The notes beneath the pieces were generated by a model. That model did no database searches. It worked only from the letters and a program-made list of their open reading frames with translations, and was not told the DNA's origin. From Tardiphaga alba (GTDB taxonomy: Bacteria; Pseudomonadota; Alphaproteobacteria; Rhizobiales; Xanthobacteraceae): a stretch of 64,000 nucleotides of DNA. Shown piece after piece: positions 10,377 through 19,257 of the stretch. The DNA is taken from positions 682,001-746,000 of the forward strand of contig NZ_CP036498.1 of NCBI RefSeq assembly GCF_018279705.1, read 5' to 3'. The translations under genes and the position numbers were made by a program. Position 1 is the stretch's first letter; every line of letters begins with the position of its first letter.

Positions 10377-11054
10377 ATGTCACACTTTCGTCCCAGGCTG
10401 ACGCGCGACTCGCGCATGCTTCGCAACGCGCTCGTGATTACCGCGGCGAGCCTTTCGCTGGCCGGTTGCGGCGGCGGCAGCCTGTTCAGCAGCGGGGCGA
10501 CCAGCAGTAGCGGCAGCAGCCCGTCTTTCGGCGATCGCTTCAGCCAGTTGTTCGGGTCCAACAGCCAGGCGCCGGGTCAGACTGCGCCACCGGATCCGAC
10601 CGGCGACTTGACCTGTCCGAGCGTTTCCATCCGTCCGGGCGCCTCGACCTTCGCTATGGGAGCGCAAGGCAAGCCGGCGGTCGGCAACGACCTCGCTTAT
10701 CAGGCGACCATCACCCGTACGGCGCGGTCCTGTGATCTGGTCAACGGTCAGGTCAATGTGAAGCTCGGCGTGCAGGGGCGCATCATCGTGGGGCCAGCCG
10801 GCGCGCCGGAGACAGTGCAGGTGCCGCTGCGCATTGCCGTCGTGCAGGAGGGCGTTAATCCGAAGACGGTCGCCACCAAGGTGTTCACGACGACGGTGTC
10901 GCTCAATGGCCAGGGCAATGTGGAATACAGCCTGGTCGGCGAAGACTTCGGCTATCCCGCGCCCACGCCCGATGCCAATGATTCCTACGTGTTCTATATC
11001 GGCTTCGATCCGCAGGCTTTGAAGCCGCAAGCCCCGGTGCGCAAACGACGGTGA
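10377..11054 (+). CDS. Conserved lipoprotein-like hypothetical protein
   Basis: 225 residues. A signal peptide ends in the lipobox-like SLAGCGGG (about residues 25-32), followed by a Ser/Gly-rich linker and a domain with two Cys (LTCPSVSIRPG and RSCDLVNGQ) rich in beta-strand patterns (VNVKLGVQGRIIVGPAG). It is probably anchored in the outer or inner membrane. The family is conserved in Bradyrhizobium-like genomes, and I do not know its function. The first ATG (10377) has GGGGAAA upstream; the ATG at 10416 would give a more compact signal peptide. Confidence 0.75.
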   Translation: MSHFRPRLTRDSRMLRNALVITAASLSLAGCGGGSLFSSGATSSSGSSPSFGDRFSQLFGSNSQAPGQTAPPDPTGDLTCPSVSIRPGASTFAMGAQGKPAVGNDLAYQATITRTARSCDLVNGQVNVKLGVQGRIIVGPAGAPETVQVPLRIAVVQEGVNPKTVATKVFTTTVSLNGQGNVEYSLVGEDFGYPAPTPDANDSYVFYIGFDPQALKPQAPVRKRR

Positions 11055-11061
11055 GGCTGGT

Positions 11062-11151
11062 GTAGCCTGGATGGAGCGAGGCGAAATCCAGGGACTATAG
11101 AGGCCGTTGAAGCGACGATTCCCGGATTGCGCTACGCTTCATCCGGGCTAC
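11062..11151. repeat. Intergenic palindrome GTAGCCTGGATGGAGC ... GCTTCATCCGGGCTAC
   Basis: GTAGCC(T/C)GGATGGAGCG at the left pairs with the CATCCGGGCTAC end, with inner AATCC(A/G)GG / CCCGGATT stems. Copies of the same element occur at 14068, 23636 and 24889 in this window. Confidence 0.8.
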
Positions 11152-11168
11152 GGACCGAGCAAAAACGA

Positions 11169-11201
11169 AAAAGCCGGCGCGAGATCATCGCGCCGGCTTT
11201 T
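11169..11201 (-). terminator. Terminator of the atp operon
   Basis: AAAGCCGGCGCGA and TCGCGCCGGCTTT pair around a short loop, with A-runs on the left and T-runs on the right. It lies 21 bases beyond the atpF stop on the minus strand and would work in both directions. Confidence 0.8.
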
Positions 11202-11221
11202 GTTGTGTTGGATCGTTTCGC

Positions 11222-11710
11222 TTAGTTCAGCTTCGCGCGGACTTCGCCGATGCCTTTTTCGATCAGGCTGTCAGCGACGCCACCCTTCACCGACTGCGAC
11301 AGCACCTGGGTGGCGGCAGTCACAGCGGCTTCGGCAGCAGCGGCGCGGACGTCGGCGAGAGCCTGGGCTTCCGCCATCGCGATCTTGCTCTCTGCGGCCT
11401 TGGTGCGGCGGGCGACGAAATCTTCCATCTTCACCTTGGCTTCGGCCGCGATACGTTCGGCTTCTTCCTTGGCAGATGTGATGATGTCCTGCGCTTCGCG
11501 TTCCGCCGAAGCATGACGCTTCTTATAGTCCGCGAGCAGAGCAGCGGCCTCATCGCGCAGGCGACGGGCATCGTCGAGATCCTGCTTGATGCGGTCACGG
11601 CGATGATCGAGCGCGGTCAGGATGGTGCGATGAACGCCCATATAACCGAACAGCGCGAGCAGCAGGAAGAACGCTACGGCAACCCAGAATTCAGCTTGCA
11701 AACCGAACAT
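11222..11710 (-). CDS. atpF: F0 ATP synthase subunit b
   Basis: 162 residues: one N-terminal membrane helix ([19 protein letters not shown]) followed by a long charged, Ala-rich helix ([19 protein letters not shown], then [20 protein letters not shown]) that forms the right-handed coiled-coil stator. It joins F1 to subunit a. It is the last gene of the minus-strand operon atpI-atpB-atpE-b'-b and lies three bases after b'. The F1 genes are not in this window, as is usual for Rhizobiales. Confidence 0.95.
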   Translation of the reverse strand: MFGLQAEFWVAVAFFLLLALFGYMGVHRTILTALDHRRDRIKQDLDDARRLRDEAAALLADYKKRHASAEREAQDIITSAKEEAERIAAEAKVKMEDFVARRTKAAESKIAMAEAQALADVRAAAAEAAVTAATQVLSQSVKGGVADSLIEKGIGEVRAKLN

Positions 11711-11713
11711 CGT

Positions 11714-12256
11714 TTATCCTTTCAGCGACGCGTCGAGCGCGGCGTTGACGGCGCCTGCATCCGGCGTCACGCCGGTGAGACGCTCGACGATGGCAGAAGC
11801 CGTATCCGAAGCGATGCCGCGGACGTTGCTCATCGCCGTCGCGCGGGTCGAAGCGATGGTCTGTTCCGCCGATGCGAGCTTGGCGTTCAGGCTCTCTTCG
11901 AGCTTGGCCTTGGCCGCATCCTGTTCCGCATTGAGCTTCTCACGGACTTCGCTGGCCATCGCCTGCGCCTTGGCGCGGGCATTGGCGAGTTCGGTCTCGT
12001 AAGACTTCAGCGCGGCGTCGGAATCGGCCTTCAGCTTCGCAGCTTCAGCCAGGTCGGTGTCGAGAACCTGCTTACGGGCGGCGAGAATGCCGCCAACGCG
12101 CGGCAGAGCCAGACGCGAAACGATCAGATAGAGCAGACCGAAAGCAATCGCGAGCGACACCAGCTGTGAAGCAAAGGTGCTGCTTTCGAAGGGCGGGAAC
12201 GAAGCCTTGTGCCCGCCATCGGCCTGGGTATGGGATGTGCTCTGACCTTGCGCCAC
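11714..12256 (-). CDS. atpX: F0 ATP synthase subunit b'
   Basis: 180 residues. The long N terminus before the membrane helix ([20 protein letters not shown], about residues 31-50) and the following [20 protein letters not shown] are typical of b', which pairs with b in photosynthetic and other alphaproteobacteria. A helical Ala/Glu/Lys-rich stalk follows. Naming varies (atpX, atpG, atpF2). It lies between atpE and atpF. Confidence 0.95.
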   Translation of the reverse strand: MAQGQSTSHTQADGGHKASFPPFESSTFASQLVSLAIAFGLLYLIVSRLALPRVGGILAARKQVLDTDLAEAAKLKADSDAALKSYETELANARAKAQAMASEVREKLNAEQDAAKAKLEESLNAKLASAEQTIASTRATAMSNVRGIASDTASAIVERLTGVTPDAGAVNAALDASLKG

Positions 12257-12325
12257 AGCCGTCTCCTTTTCGATCGAATGCGCGCCCCCGATTATCGGAG
12301 ACGCGCAGTCTGATCAGGTGTCAGC

Positions 12326-12553
12326 TTAGACGGCGAACAGCAGCAGCAGAGCGATCAGCAGCGAGAAGATGCCGAGCGCTTCGGTCACGGCGAAGCCGAA
12401 GATCAGGTTCGCGAACTGGCCCTGCGAAGCCGACGGATTGCGCAGCGCGCCGTTCAGGAACTGCGAGAAGATCATGCCGACGCCGATGCCTGCGCCGCCC
12501 ATGCCGAGGCAAGCGATACCGGCACCGATGTACTTAGCTGCGATGGGATCCAT
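12326..12553 (-). CDS. atpE: F0 ATP synthase subunit c
   Basis: 75-residue two-helix hairpin that forms the rotor ring. The first helix carries the glycine pattern [17 protein letters not shown] and the second carries the proton-carrying Glu in [18 protein letters not shown]. The polar loop is [11 protein letters not shown] strong RBS (AAGGAG) precedes the start. Glu rather than Asp and the absence of a sodium-binding pattern suggest H+ coupling. Confidence 0.97.
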   Translation of the reverse strand: MDPIAAKYIGAGIACLGMGGAGIGVGMIFSQFLNGALRNPSASQGQFANLIFGFAVTEALGIFSLLIALLLLFAV

Positions 12554-12619
12554 GGTAAAACTCCTTCTTGGATAGGTAGATTAGAGAAAGTCGGTTGAGG
12601 GTGGATTTCGCACCCGGCC

Positions 12620-13369
12620 TTAGTGGCCGGGGTGAAGGGCGTCGTTGAGATAAATGCAGGTCAGGATCGTGAAGACGTAGGCCTGCAGGAAGGCAACGAG
12701 CAGTTCGAGGCCGGTCAGCGCCGTGGTCATGGCCAGCGGCAGCAGTGCACCGGCGGCGCCGACGGCACCGAGCGCGCTGAGCGAGGTCACGAAGCCCGCG
12801 AACACCTTCAGGGTGATGTGGCCGGCGAGCATGTTGGCGAACAGACGCACCGAATGCGAAACCGGACGGGAGAGGAAGGAGATGACTTCGATCACCATGA
12901 TCAGCGGCAGGATGTAGATCGGAATGCCGTGAGGGACGAAGAGTTTGAAGAACTTCAGGCCGTTCTTGTAGATGCCGTAGATGAACACCGTCAGGAACAC
13001 CAGCAGTGCCAGGGCGACCGTAACGATCAGGTGGCTGGTGGTGGTGAAGGTGTAGGGAATGATGCCGATCATGTTCGCGGTAAGAATGAACATGAAGAGC
13101 GAGAACACGAGCGGGAAGAAGCGCATGCCTTCTTCGCCGATGCTGCTTTTCAGCGTGTTGGCGACAAACTCGTAGGACAGTTCCGCCATCGACTGGAAGC
13201 GCGTCGGGACCAGGTGACGGCCGGCGCTGCCGCCGAGCATCAGCACCGAAACCACGGCGACGGCGGCGAACATGTAAGCCGAGGAATTGGTGAAAGCGAT
13301 TTCCTGGTTGCCGATATGGCCCAGGGTGAAGATCTTCTGGATCTCAAATTGGTGGATCGGATCGGCCAT
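12620..13369 (-). CDS. atpB: F0 ATP synthase subunit a
   Basis: 249 residues beginning [14 protein letters not shown]. This stator channel subunit carries the essential Arg in [12 protein letters not shown], followed by later helices ([20 protein letters not shown]) and the C-terminal LNDALHPGH. The frame is open 87 bases further upstream, but that extension lacks similarity and lies in the atpI-atpB spacer, so I use the ATG at 13369 (RBS AAAGACCGAG is weak). Confidence 0.96.
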   Translation of the reverse strand: MADPIHQFEIQKIFTLGHIGNQEIAFTNSSAYMFAAVAVVSVLMLGGSAGRHLVPTRFQSMAELSYEFVANTLKSSIGEEGMRFFPLVFSLFMFILTANMIGIIPYTFTTTSHLIVTVALALLVFLTVFIYGIYKNGLKFFKLFVPHGIPIYILPLIMVIEVISFLSRPVSHSVRLFANMLAGHITLKVFAGFVTSLSALGAVGAAGALLPLAMTTALTGLELLVAFLQAYVFTILTCIYLNDALHPGH

Positions 13370-13465
13370 CCAGCTCGGTCTTTCATCTCGGCCGGAAGAT
13401 CCGGCGTTTCCCCGCCGGGGAGCCCGGCAATCGACGTGCTGCGCCGCGAGGCGCACGAAATTCAG

Positions 13466-13840
13466 TTACGGCTTCTTCCCGACGCCAGCCGACCGCATCA
13501 CATTCATCACGCCGGCAACGAAGCCGAGCAGCATGAAGACGATGAGTCCCCAGGGTGATGTCGACAGCAGACGATCAAAGAGCCAGCCCAGGATCGTCCC
13601 GACGACGACACCCGCGACCAATTCCGACGAGAGGCGGAGCCCGACAGCCATGGCGGACGCCCTGGCCTGCGGATTTCCGCTTCCACCGTCAGACTGATCG
13701 GCCTGCAACTTGCGATCATCCAGGGTTCTGGACAGTCGGTCATTGAGGCTTCCGAGCCGTGCGGAAAGCGCAGCTTCATCGGGGTCAGGTGAACCGCCAC
13801 TGCCGTGTTCGCCGCCATGTTTTCCAGTGCCGTTAGTCAT
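13466..13840 (-). CDS. atpI: AtpI, F0F1 ATP synthase assembly protein
   Basis: 124 residues. The N-terminal half is hydrophilic and poorly conserved (GGEHGSGGSPDPDEAALSAR). The C-terminal half has two helices, LSSELVAGVVVGTILGWLFD and WGLIVFMLLGFVAGVMNV. AtpI helps assemble the c-ring and may take part in Mg2+ uptake. It is the first gene of the operon; the sequence upstream to 14223 holds the promoter region and a repeat. Confidence 0.92.
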   Translation of the reverse strand: MTNGTGKHGGEHGSGGSPDPDEAALSARLGSLNDRLSRTLDDRKLQADQSDGGSGNPQARASAMAVGLRLSSELVAGVVVGTILGWLFDRLLSTSPWGLIVFMLLGFVAGVMNVMRSAGVGKKP

Positions 13841-14067
13841 ATTCCGACACCCGAAAAATGCTGCAATCCCCGGAAAATAACGCCCCGTCGCCCTCTAAAG
13901 CCGCGCGGACCATACTTAGCGCCTCATGCCAAGTCAAGATTCGCTGATCGCTGCTTAGTGCTTTGATTCATTTGATTTTATTGGCGAAATTGGTTTCCCG
14001 CTGCGCGGCGGTGACGCAGCGCGGGAGCGACTTTCAACATGATCTAGAGCGCGGGTCGAAGCAGATC

Positions 14068-14190
14068 GTAGCCTGGATGGAGCGCAGCGAAATCCAGGGA
14101 CAAGAGAGACGGTCGAAACGCCGGTCCCCGGATTGCGCTTCCGCCTTCGCTTTTCAAGCTACGGCGGACAAGTCGCTCCATCCGGGCTAC
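14068..14190. repeat. Intergenic palindrome GTAGCCTGGATGGAGC type, long version
   Basis: GTAGCCTGGATGGAGCGCAG at the left and CATCCGGGCTAC at the right end, with an extra inner hairpin (CTTCCGCCTTCGCTTTTCAAGC). It occupies most of the 383-base gap between the divergent atpI and isomerase genes. The rest (13841-14067) shows no gene; the stretch TTTGATTCATTTGATTTTATTGG is unusually AT-rich and is probably promoter region. Confidence 0.75.
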
Positions 14191-14223
14191 GCTCACGGTG
14201 TTGTTTGATCCGCCGGAGCCTTC

Positions 14224-14844
14224 ATGTCCCAATCCATCGATTACTATTTTTCACTCCCCTCGCCATGGGCCTATATCGGCCATAAGCCCTTCATGGATCT
14301 GGTGAAAACCTATGATCTGAAGGTCAACTACAAGCCGGTTTTCTTGGGCGAGCTGTTCGCCGAGACCGGCGGCCTGCCGCTCGGCAAGCGGCATCCCGTA
14401 CGGCAGCGCTATCGTTTCCTCGAACTGCAACGCTGGCGCGAGAAGCGCGGCCTCGATTTCAAGCTGCAGCCGAAGAACTGGCCGTTCGACGGGCGGCTGG
14501 CCGACGGTGTTGTGCTGGCCGCGCTGGAAGCCGGACACGATCCCGACGCCTTCCTCCGCAAGGCCTATGCGGCGGTGTGGGAGAAAGAAGATAATCTCGC
14601 CGATGCAGCCGTGCTGACACGTCTTGCTGACGAGGCAGGCCTGCCCGGCAGGCAGCTGGTCGAACGCTCGCCCTCGGCAGAGATCTCGGCGAAGTATGAG
14701 CAGAATCAGAAAGACGCGCAGGCAGGCGACGTGTTCGGTTCGCCGGCTTACGTGCTGAATGGCGAAGTGTTCTGGGGCCAGGACCGGATCGAGTTGCTGG
14801 GTGACGCGTTGAAGTCAGGACGCGCGCCGTTCAAGCAACCATAA
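14224..14844 (+). CDS. 2-hydroxychromene-2-carboxylate isomerase family (DsbA-like fold)
   Basis: 206 residues of the kappa-GST / DsbA-fold isomerase family. The glutathione-activating Ser lies in DYYFSLPSPWAYIG (about residues 6-19, SPW motif), and a cis-Pro loop is FGSPAYVLNGEVFWGQDR at about 176-193. Relatives isomerise hydroxychromene carboxylate in naphthalene breakdown. No other aromatic-degradation gene is nearby here, so the actual substrate is unknown. It stands alone between two repeats. Confidence 0.87.
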   Translation: MSQSIDYYFSLPSPWAYIGHKPFMDLVKTYDLKVNYKPVFLGELFAETGGLPLGKRHPVRQRYRFLELQRWREKRGLDFKLQPKNWPFDGRLADGVVLAALEAGHDPDAFLRKAYAAVWEKEDNLADAAVLTRLADEAGLPGRQLVERSPSAEISAKYEQNQKDAQAGDVFGSPAYVLNGEVFWGQDRIELLGDALKSGRAPFKQP

Positions 14845-14850
14845 GCTCGG

Positions 14851-14938
14851 ACGTAGGGCGGATTAGCGTAGCGTAATCCGCCGCGGAGCTACGTGATAAG
14901 TCGGTCGGCGGATTACGCCTTCGGCTCATCCGCCCTAC
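14851..14938. repeat. Intergenic palindrome GTAGGGCGGATTAGCG ... CATCCGCCCTAC
   Basis: GTAGGGCGGAT at the left pairs with ATCCGCCCTAC at the right, with inner GCGTAATCCGCC / GGCGGATTACGC arms. A second copy of this family is at 24452. Confidence 0.8.
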
Positions 14939-14965
14939 GGCACAGTCTTGGTTCGGAGCATGGTG

Positions 14966-15427
14966 ATGAGAACTACACTTGCAGTAACTCTCTTGTTCGC
15001 GACCATCGCCAGCGCCTCCGCGCAGTCGCTGCCCGATAGCGACAACGGCCGCTACACATTGTCGGCGGTGAAAGACGGCGTTGTGCGCCTCGACACGCGC
15101 ACGGGCGCCGTATCGACCTGCACCGATAGCGGCAGCGGCTGGGCCTGCCGCGTGGTGCCGGATGAGCGCGCGGCGCTCGATGCCGAAATCGGACGGTTGC
15201 AGAAAGACAATGAGGCGCTGAAGGCGCGTCTGGCTGAGCAAGGCGTGGCTGGTAAGAGTGATCTGTCGCCGAAGCTCAAGGAGGCCCCGAACGGCGAGCG
15301 CAAGATCGAGATCCCGCTGCCGAGCGACCAGGACATGGATCGCGCAATGTCCGTGGTTGAGAATGCATGGCGACGACTGGTGGAGATGGCCGGGCGGCTG
15401 CAGCGCGATTATGGCGGGAAGATCTAG
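14966..15427 (+). CDS. Secreted hypothetical protein with coiled-coil region
   Basis: 153 residues. The signal peptide MRTTLAVTLLFATIASASAQ has an Ala-rich cleavage site. A small domain with two Cys follows (VSTCTDSGSGWACRVVP), then a short coiled coil (RAALDAEIGRLQKDNEALKA) and a C-terminal helix (MDRAMSVVENAWRRLVEMAG). It is likely periplasmic. The ATG at 14966 has GGAG 9 bases upstream; start codons at 14948 and 14960 are in frame. I do not know its function; similar proteins are common in Bradyrhizobium. Confidence 0.72.
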   Translation: MRTTLAVTLLFATIASASAQSLPDSDNGRYTLSAVKDGVVRLDTRTGAVSTCTDSGSGWACRVVPDERAALDAEIGRLQKDNEALKARLAEQGVAGKSDLSPKLKEAPNGERKIEIPLPSDQDMDRAMSVVENAWRRLVEMAGRLQRDYGGKI

Positions 15428-15628
15428 GCTGCCCAGATGTAACGACGCTTCTTAACCTCTCCCCGCATCTTGCGTAGGGAGAGGTTGCCGAGTGCCTTCG
15501 CTGATGGAATGCATAGGTACAATCTCACTCACCTCCGCGTTCCTCATTCCTCTCAGCATATTTTCGGAACGTGCAGTGGTGCGCGTTGTTAGCCTCACTG
15601 ACATCACGACGAACGAAGTGAGGAACAC

Positions 15629-15949
15629 ATGAAAAAGACCATCATCGCCACCACGCTCGCTCTCGCGCTTTCGACGACATTTGCGGCGGCCCAGTCCGGA
15701 TCGATGGGCTCGTCGACACCGTCGACCGGTTCGACGATGAAGCAGAACAACGGCACGTCGAAGGAGATGAACCGTGACGGCAAGGCCGATCGCAGTGGCA
15801 TGACTACGGGCTCGTCGGCCACGCGCACCGCGCCCAATGCAGGCGCAGCTGGTGCAGGCAACAACGGCAATTCGATGAGTGGCTCGAACAGTTCGGCCAA
15901 TCCAAGTAACTCCGCCGGCAGCGGCTCAGGCTCGGCCGGCATGCGCTGA
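15629..15949 (+). CDS. Small secreted Ser/Gly/Asn-rich protein
   Basis: 106 residues. The signal peptide is MKKTIIATTLALALSTTFAAA followed by a low-complexity tail of Ser, Gly, Asn and Thr (SGSMGSSTPSTGSTMKQNN and similar) with almost no hydrophobic residues, so the mature protein is probably disordered. RBS GAGGAA lies before the ATG. A good hairpin terminator follows at 15966. Its function is unknown. Confidence 0.72.
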   Translation: MKKTIIATTLALALSTTFAAAQSGSMGSSTPSTGSTMKQNNGTSKEMNRDGKADRSGMTTGSSATRTAPNAGAAGAGNNGNSMSGSNSSANPSNSAGSGSGSAGMR

Positions 15950-15965
15950 TCGCGCTCAGGTTGGG

Positions 15966-15993
15966 AAGCCCCGGCACATGCCGGGGCTTTTTC
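15966..15993 (+). terminator. Rho-independent terminator
   Basis: AAGCCCCGGCA and TGCCGGGGCTT with a very short loop, followed by TTTTC. It lies 17 bases after the secreted low-complexity gene. Confidence 0.8.
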
Positions 15994-16018
15994 ATGTGAC
16001 GAATCGAAAGGAGTTCAG

Positions 16019-16243
16019 ATGCCAAGATTTTTCTTCGATCTGGTCGATGGCAAAAACGTGTCGGACGAGACCGGGCAGGAGCTGCGCAACGAGGGCGCAG
16101 CGAAACACGTCGCTGAAAAACTTGCGAGGGATATCTACAAGATCAGGCCGGAACTCCGCGGCAATCATTTCGCGATCAAGGTCCGCAATGCCGACGGCGA
16201 GGAAGTGCATCGCGCGCAACTGACAGCAGAGATGTATCAGTAG
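16019..16243 (+). CDS. DUF6894 family small protein
   Basis: 74 residues beginning MPRFFFDLVDGKNVSDETG, the hallmark of a small family (DUF6894) that is multi-copy in Bradyrhizobium and other Rhizobiales. The family is usually a single beta-alpha domain with the ending VRNADGEEVHRAQL, and its role is unknown. RBS AAAGGAG is 6 bases upstream of the ATG. Confidence 0.82.
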   Translation: MPRFFFDLVDGKNVSDETGQELRNEGAAKHVAEKLARDIYKIRPELRGNHFAIKVRNADGEEVHRAQLTAEMYQ

Positions 16244-16256
16244 CGCGCTCTTTCTT

Positions 16257-16418
16257 TTACTTCTTCTCGTCCAGGCCGATATCGCCGCCGTCGCCATGCA
16301 CGCGGTCGCGGTCGGCCTGGTCGGTTTTGTCTGCATCCTTGATGACAGCTTTCTCCTGCTCGCGCGCTTTGTCCTTTCGCGGTTCGTCGGGCAGGTCTCG
16401 CGAACTTTTTCCCATCAT
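16257..16418 (-). CDS. Small highly charged hypothetical protein
   Basis: 53 residues, very rich in Asp, Lys, Arg and Glu (DEPRKDKAREQEKAVIKDAD) and ending GDIGLDEKK. GGAGG lies 5 bases before the ATG at 16418. It is likely disordered. It converges with the DUF6894 gene and diverges from yjbQ. Similar short acidic/basic proteins occur in relatives without a known function. Confidence 0.55.
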   Translation of the reverse strand: MMGKSSRDLPDEPRKDKAREQEKAVIKDADKTDQADRDRVHGDGGDIGLDEKK

Positions 16419-16499
16419 GGTGTCCTCCAGTTGCGTTGACGATGGAACGCCGTGCATGCGACTTGGTTCACCGCCATCCCTCTCGACTGGAAGCTCGTC

Positions 16500-16970
16500 A
16501 TGCCCGCTAAATCGATGTCGCGCAGCGCGCCCATTGCCGTCACCGTCGATACGGTGGCGTCATCCATGCTCACTGTTCAAACATCGGGCATGGGCTTCAT
16601 CGATATCACTCGCGAGACCGCAAAGTTCCTGACGGAGATCGCCGCGCGCGAGGGCGCGCTGACTGTGTTCATCCGTCACACCTCCGCATCGCTGACGATC
16701 CAGGAAAATGCCGATCCGTCAGTGCTGGCGGATTTGATGACAGTGCTGGACCGGCTGGCGCCGCAGTCGTTCAGCTGGACTCATGACACCGAAGGACCGG
16801 ACGACATGCCCGCCCATGTGCGCACCATGCTGACCGCGACCTCGCTCCATGTGCCCGTGATGGCGGGGCGCATGGCGCTGGGAACGTGGCAAGGCATCTA
16901 TCTGATCGAACACCGCGCCCGACCGCATATGCGGGAGGTGGTGCTGCAATTCGTGGGGAAGGCGGGGTAG
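16500..16970 (+). CDS. YjbQ family protein (secondary thiamine-phosphate synthase-like)
   Basis: 156 residues of the YjbQ/UPF0047 fold. Family signatures are visible: GFIDITRETAKFLTEI, the VFIRHTSASLTIQENADPSV block (residues about 59-78) and the C-terminal GTWQGIYLIEHRARPHMREV with conserved His. Weak thiamine-phosphate synthase activity has been reported for members, but their true role is unclear. The start is uncertain: ATG at 16500 has GGAAG upstream, and ATGs at 16452 and 16515 are also in frame. Confidence 0.88.
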   Translation: MPAKSMSRSAPIAVTVDTVASSMLTVQTSGMGFIDITRETAKFLTEIAAREGALTVFIRHTSASLTIQENADPSVLADLMTVLDRLAPQSFSWTHDTEGPDDMPAHVRTMLTATSLHVPVMAGRMALGTWQGIYLIEHRARPHMREVVLQFVGKAG

Positions 16971-16981
16971 CTCCGACTGTG

Positions 16982-17119
16982 CTTCACCTCTCCCCTCCGG
17001 GGAGAGGTCGCGCGTTCTTACGCGCGGGTGAGGGGGAGCCGCGGGCGGCGTCGTATGTGGATGCCCCCTCACCCGCCCGGCTTCGCCGGACGACCTCTCC
17101 CCGGAGGGGAGAGGTGAAG
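16982..17119. repeat. Long REP-type palindrome CTTCACCTCTCCCC ... GGGGAGAGGTGAAG
   Basis: The outer arms are perfect (CTTCACCTCTCCCCTCCGGG against its complement) and enclose inner hairpins around GCGCGTTCTTACGCGC and CCGGCTTCGCCGG. It lies between the convergent yjbQ and MHS transporter genes. Confidence 0.8.
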
Positions 17120-17132
17120 AAAGTAGGAAAAC

Positions 17133-17162
17133 AAAAAGGCCGCGGATTGCTCCGCGGCCTTT
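17133..17162 (-). terminator. Terminator of the MHS transporter gene
   Basis: AAAGGCCGCGGA and TCCGCGGCCTTT form the stem. On the minus strand it lies 20 bases beyond the transporter stop. Confidence 0.75.
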
Positions 17163-17181
17163 GTGATTCGCGTGACTTCGC

Positions 17182-18870
17182 TTAGCGCGAGATATCGACG
17201 TCCTTGGTTTCCGGCAGGAAGAAGATGCCGATGACCACGGTGATCGCCGCGAAGATGATCGGATACCAGAGACCGGCATAGATATCGCCCGTGGAGGCCA
17301 CGATGGCGAAGGAGGTTGCCGGGAGCAGGCCGCCGAACCAGCCGTTGCCGATGTGATAGGGCAGCGACATGGAGGTGTAGCGGATCTTGGTCGGGAACAG
17401 TTCGACCAGCATCGCTGCGATCGGGCCGTAGACCATGGTCACGAACAGCACCAGGACGAACAGCAGTCCGATCACAGCCGCGACCTGCGAGCGGAAGATG
17501 TCGAACGGATGCGCCATCTTGATGATCTGCGCGTCGCCCGCCTTCGGATAGCCAGCCGCCTGAACCGCAGCGAGAACTGCCGGGTTGGAGGTCTTGGCAT
17601 CCACGTAGGGGGTCTCCTTGCCGTTCACCATCACCTTGACCGGCGAGCCAGCCGGGCCGGACACGGTCGAGTACTTCACCGACGACTGTGCGAGATAGGC
17701 GCGGGCCGTATCGCAAGGCTTGGTGAAGACGCGGGTGCCGACCGGGTTGAACAGATCGCCGCACTGGGCGGGATCGGACACGACCTCGACCTTGACGGTC
17801 TCGATCGCCTTTTCCAGCGTCGGATTGGCATTGGTCGTGATCATGCGGAAGATCGGGAAGAAGGTCAGTGCCGCGATGAGGCAGCCTGCCAGGATGATCG
17901 GCTTGCGGCCGACCTTGTCGGACAGGGCACCCCAGAAGATGAAGAAGCCGGTGCCGAGCAGTAGCGACCATGCGATCAGGAGGTTGGCGGTGTAGCCATC
18001 GACCTTCAGGATCGATTGCATGAAGAACAGTGCGTAGAACTGGCCGGTGTACCAGACCACGCCCTGGCCCATCACGCCGCCGAGCAGGGCGATGAGAACG
18101 AGCTTGGCGTTGCTCCAGTTGCCGAAGGCTTCGGTGAGCGGCGCCTTCGAGGTCTTGCCCTCGTCCTTCATCTTCTGGAAGACCGGCGATTCGTTCAGGC
18201 GCAGACGGATCCAGACCGAGATGCCGAGCAGCACCACCGAGACCAGGAACGGAATACGCCAGCCCCACTTGGCGAATTCAGGCTCGCCCAGTGCCGAGCG
18301 GGTGAACAGGATCACCAGCAATGATAGGAACAGGCCGAGTGTCGCCGTGGTCTGAATGAACGACGTGTAGTAGCCGCGCTTCCCGTGCGGCGAATGCTCC
18401 GCCACATAGGTCGCCGCACCACCATATTCACCGCCGAGCGCGAGGCCCTGCAGCAGGCGCAGAATGATCAGGATGATCGGAGCGGCAATGCCGATGGTGG
18501 CCGCATTGGGCAGGATTCCGACGATGAAGGTCGATAGGCCCATGATCAGGATGGTGACGAGGAACGTATATTTACGACCGACGATGTCGCCGACACGACC
18601 GAACACGATGGCGCCGAACGGGCGGACGATGAAGCCGGCGGCGAAAGCGAGCAGCGCGAAAATGTCGCGGGTCGCCTGGTTGAACATCGGCTGGCCGGTG
18701 GCGGGATCGATGACGCCGAAGAACTGCGCGCCAATGACGCCGGCGAGCGAGCCGAACAGATAGAAATCGTACCATTCGAACACGGTGCCGAGCGAGGAAG
18801 CGAAGATGACGAAACGTTCGTCCTTCGTCATCCCCGCGGACTTCGCGGATGTAGCTGCCATCGTAGACAT
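17182..18870 (-). CDS. MHS-family (major facilitator) metabolite:H+ symporter
   Basis: 562 residues. MHS signatures are FASSLGTVFEWYDFYLFGSL at the first helix, FGRVGDIVGRKYTFL in the loop between helices 2 and 3, and GLALGGEYGGAATYVAEHSP. About 12 helices are expected. These transporters import organic acids, proline/betaine or shikimate-like compounds; the substrate cannot be read here. An unusual insert of about 110 residues between helices 8-9 and 10 (from TTNANPTLEKAIE to IIKMAHPF) holds two Cys and is predicted outside the membrane. The start is the ATG at 18870; the frame continues upstream without support. Confidence 0.92.
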   Translation of the reverse strand: MSTMAATSAKSAGMTKDERFVIFASSLGTVFEWYDFYLFGSLAGVIGAQFFGVIDPATGQPMFNQATRDIFALLAFAAGFIVRPFGAIVFGRVGDIVGRKYTFLVTILIMGLSTFIVGILPNAATIGIAAPIILIILRLLQGLALGGEYGGAATYVAEHSPHGKRGYYTSFIQTTATLGLFLSLLVILFTRSALGEPEFAKWGWRIPFLVSVVLLGISVWIRLRLNESPVFQKMKDEGKTSKAPLTEAFGNWSNAKLVLIALLGGVMGQGVVWYTGQFYALFFMQSILKVDGYTANLLIAWSLLLGTGFFIFWGALSDKVGRKPIILAGCLIAALTFFPIFRMITTNANPTLEKAIETVKVEVVSDPAQCGDLFNPVGTRVFTKPCDTARAYLAQSSVKYSTVSGPAGSPVKVMVNGKETPYVDAKTSNPAVLAAVQAAGYPKAGDAQIIKMAHPFDIFRSQVAAVIGLLFVLVLFVTMVYGPIAAMLVELFPTKIRYTSMSLPYHIGNGWFGGLLPATSFAIVASTGDIYAGLWYPIIFAAITVVIGIFFLPETKDVDISR

Positions 18871-19257
18871 GTGTGAATCGCTCCCCAAATGCGTTGCTGC
18901 AATAATTTTGCTGCGGGTCAGTTCTTGACCGTCTCGCTCGCTGCGCTGAACTACGCCAGCCACTGCAGGGAGCGTCGAGGTGCACGCTAACATTGCGTTG
19001 AAATGCGACCCAATAAGACTTTAGGCATTCGACTTTCGGAGTTCCCGTGTGGAAGCGCGCTGCCCGACCCGTCCGCGTCCACCGGAATTTTGCGTCGCAC
19101 AATCCGTATTCACCATTTTACCGCGTGGCAGCATTGCGCGCTTGCAAGGGATGTGCGACCGGGCGACATTGCAACCCAATGCGCTTTTGGCGTGCTTGCT
19201 CAACACGGTGGCCCTGAGGCGTTAGACTCGGGCGACCTCTGGCACTGACGGAACTCG
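18871..19257. other. Divergent intergenic region, no gene seen
   Basis: This is the 387-base space between the divergent MHS transporter and LuxR-type regulator genes. No convincing ORF, palindromic repeat or RNA gene is seen. It must hold both promoters, but I could not identify a clear -35/-10 pair. Confidence 0.5.

Noticed and set aside
15560..15600. GGAAC ... CGTT as a possible EcfG (general stress) promoter before the small secreted gene
   Set aside because: The spacer is 13 bases, whereas EcfG sites need about 16 to 18.
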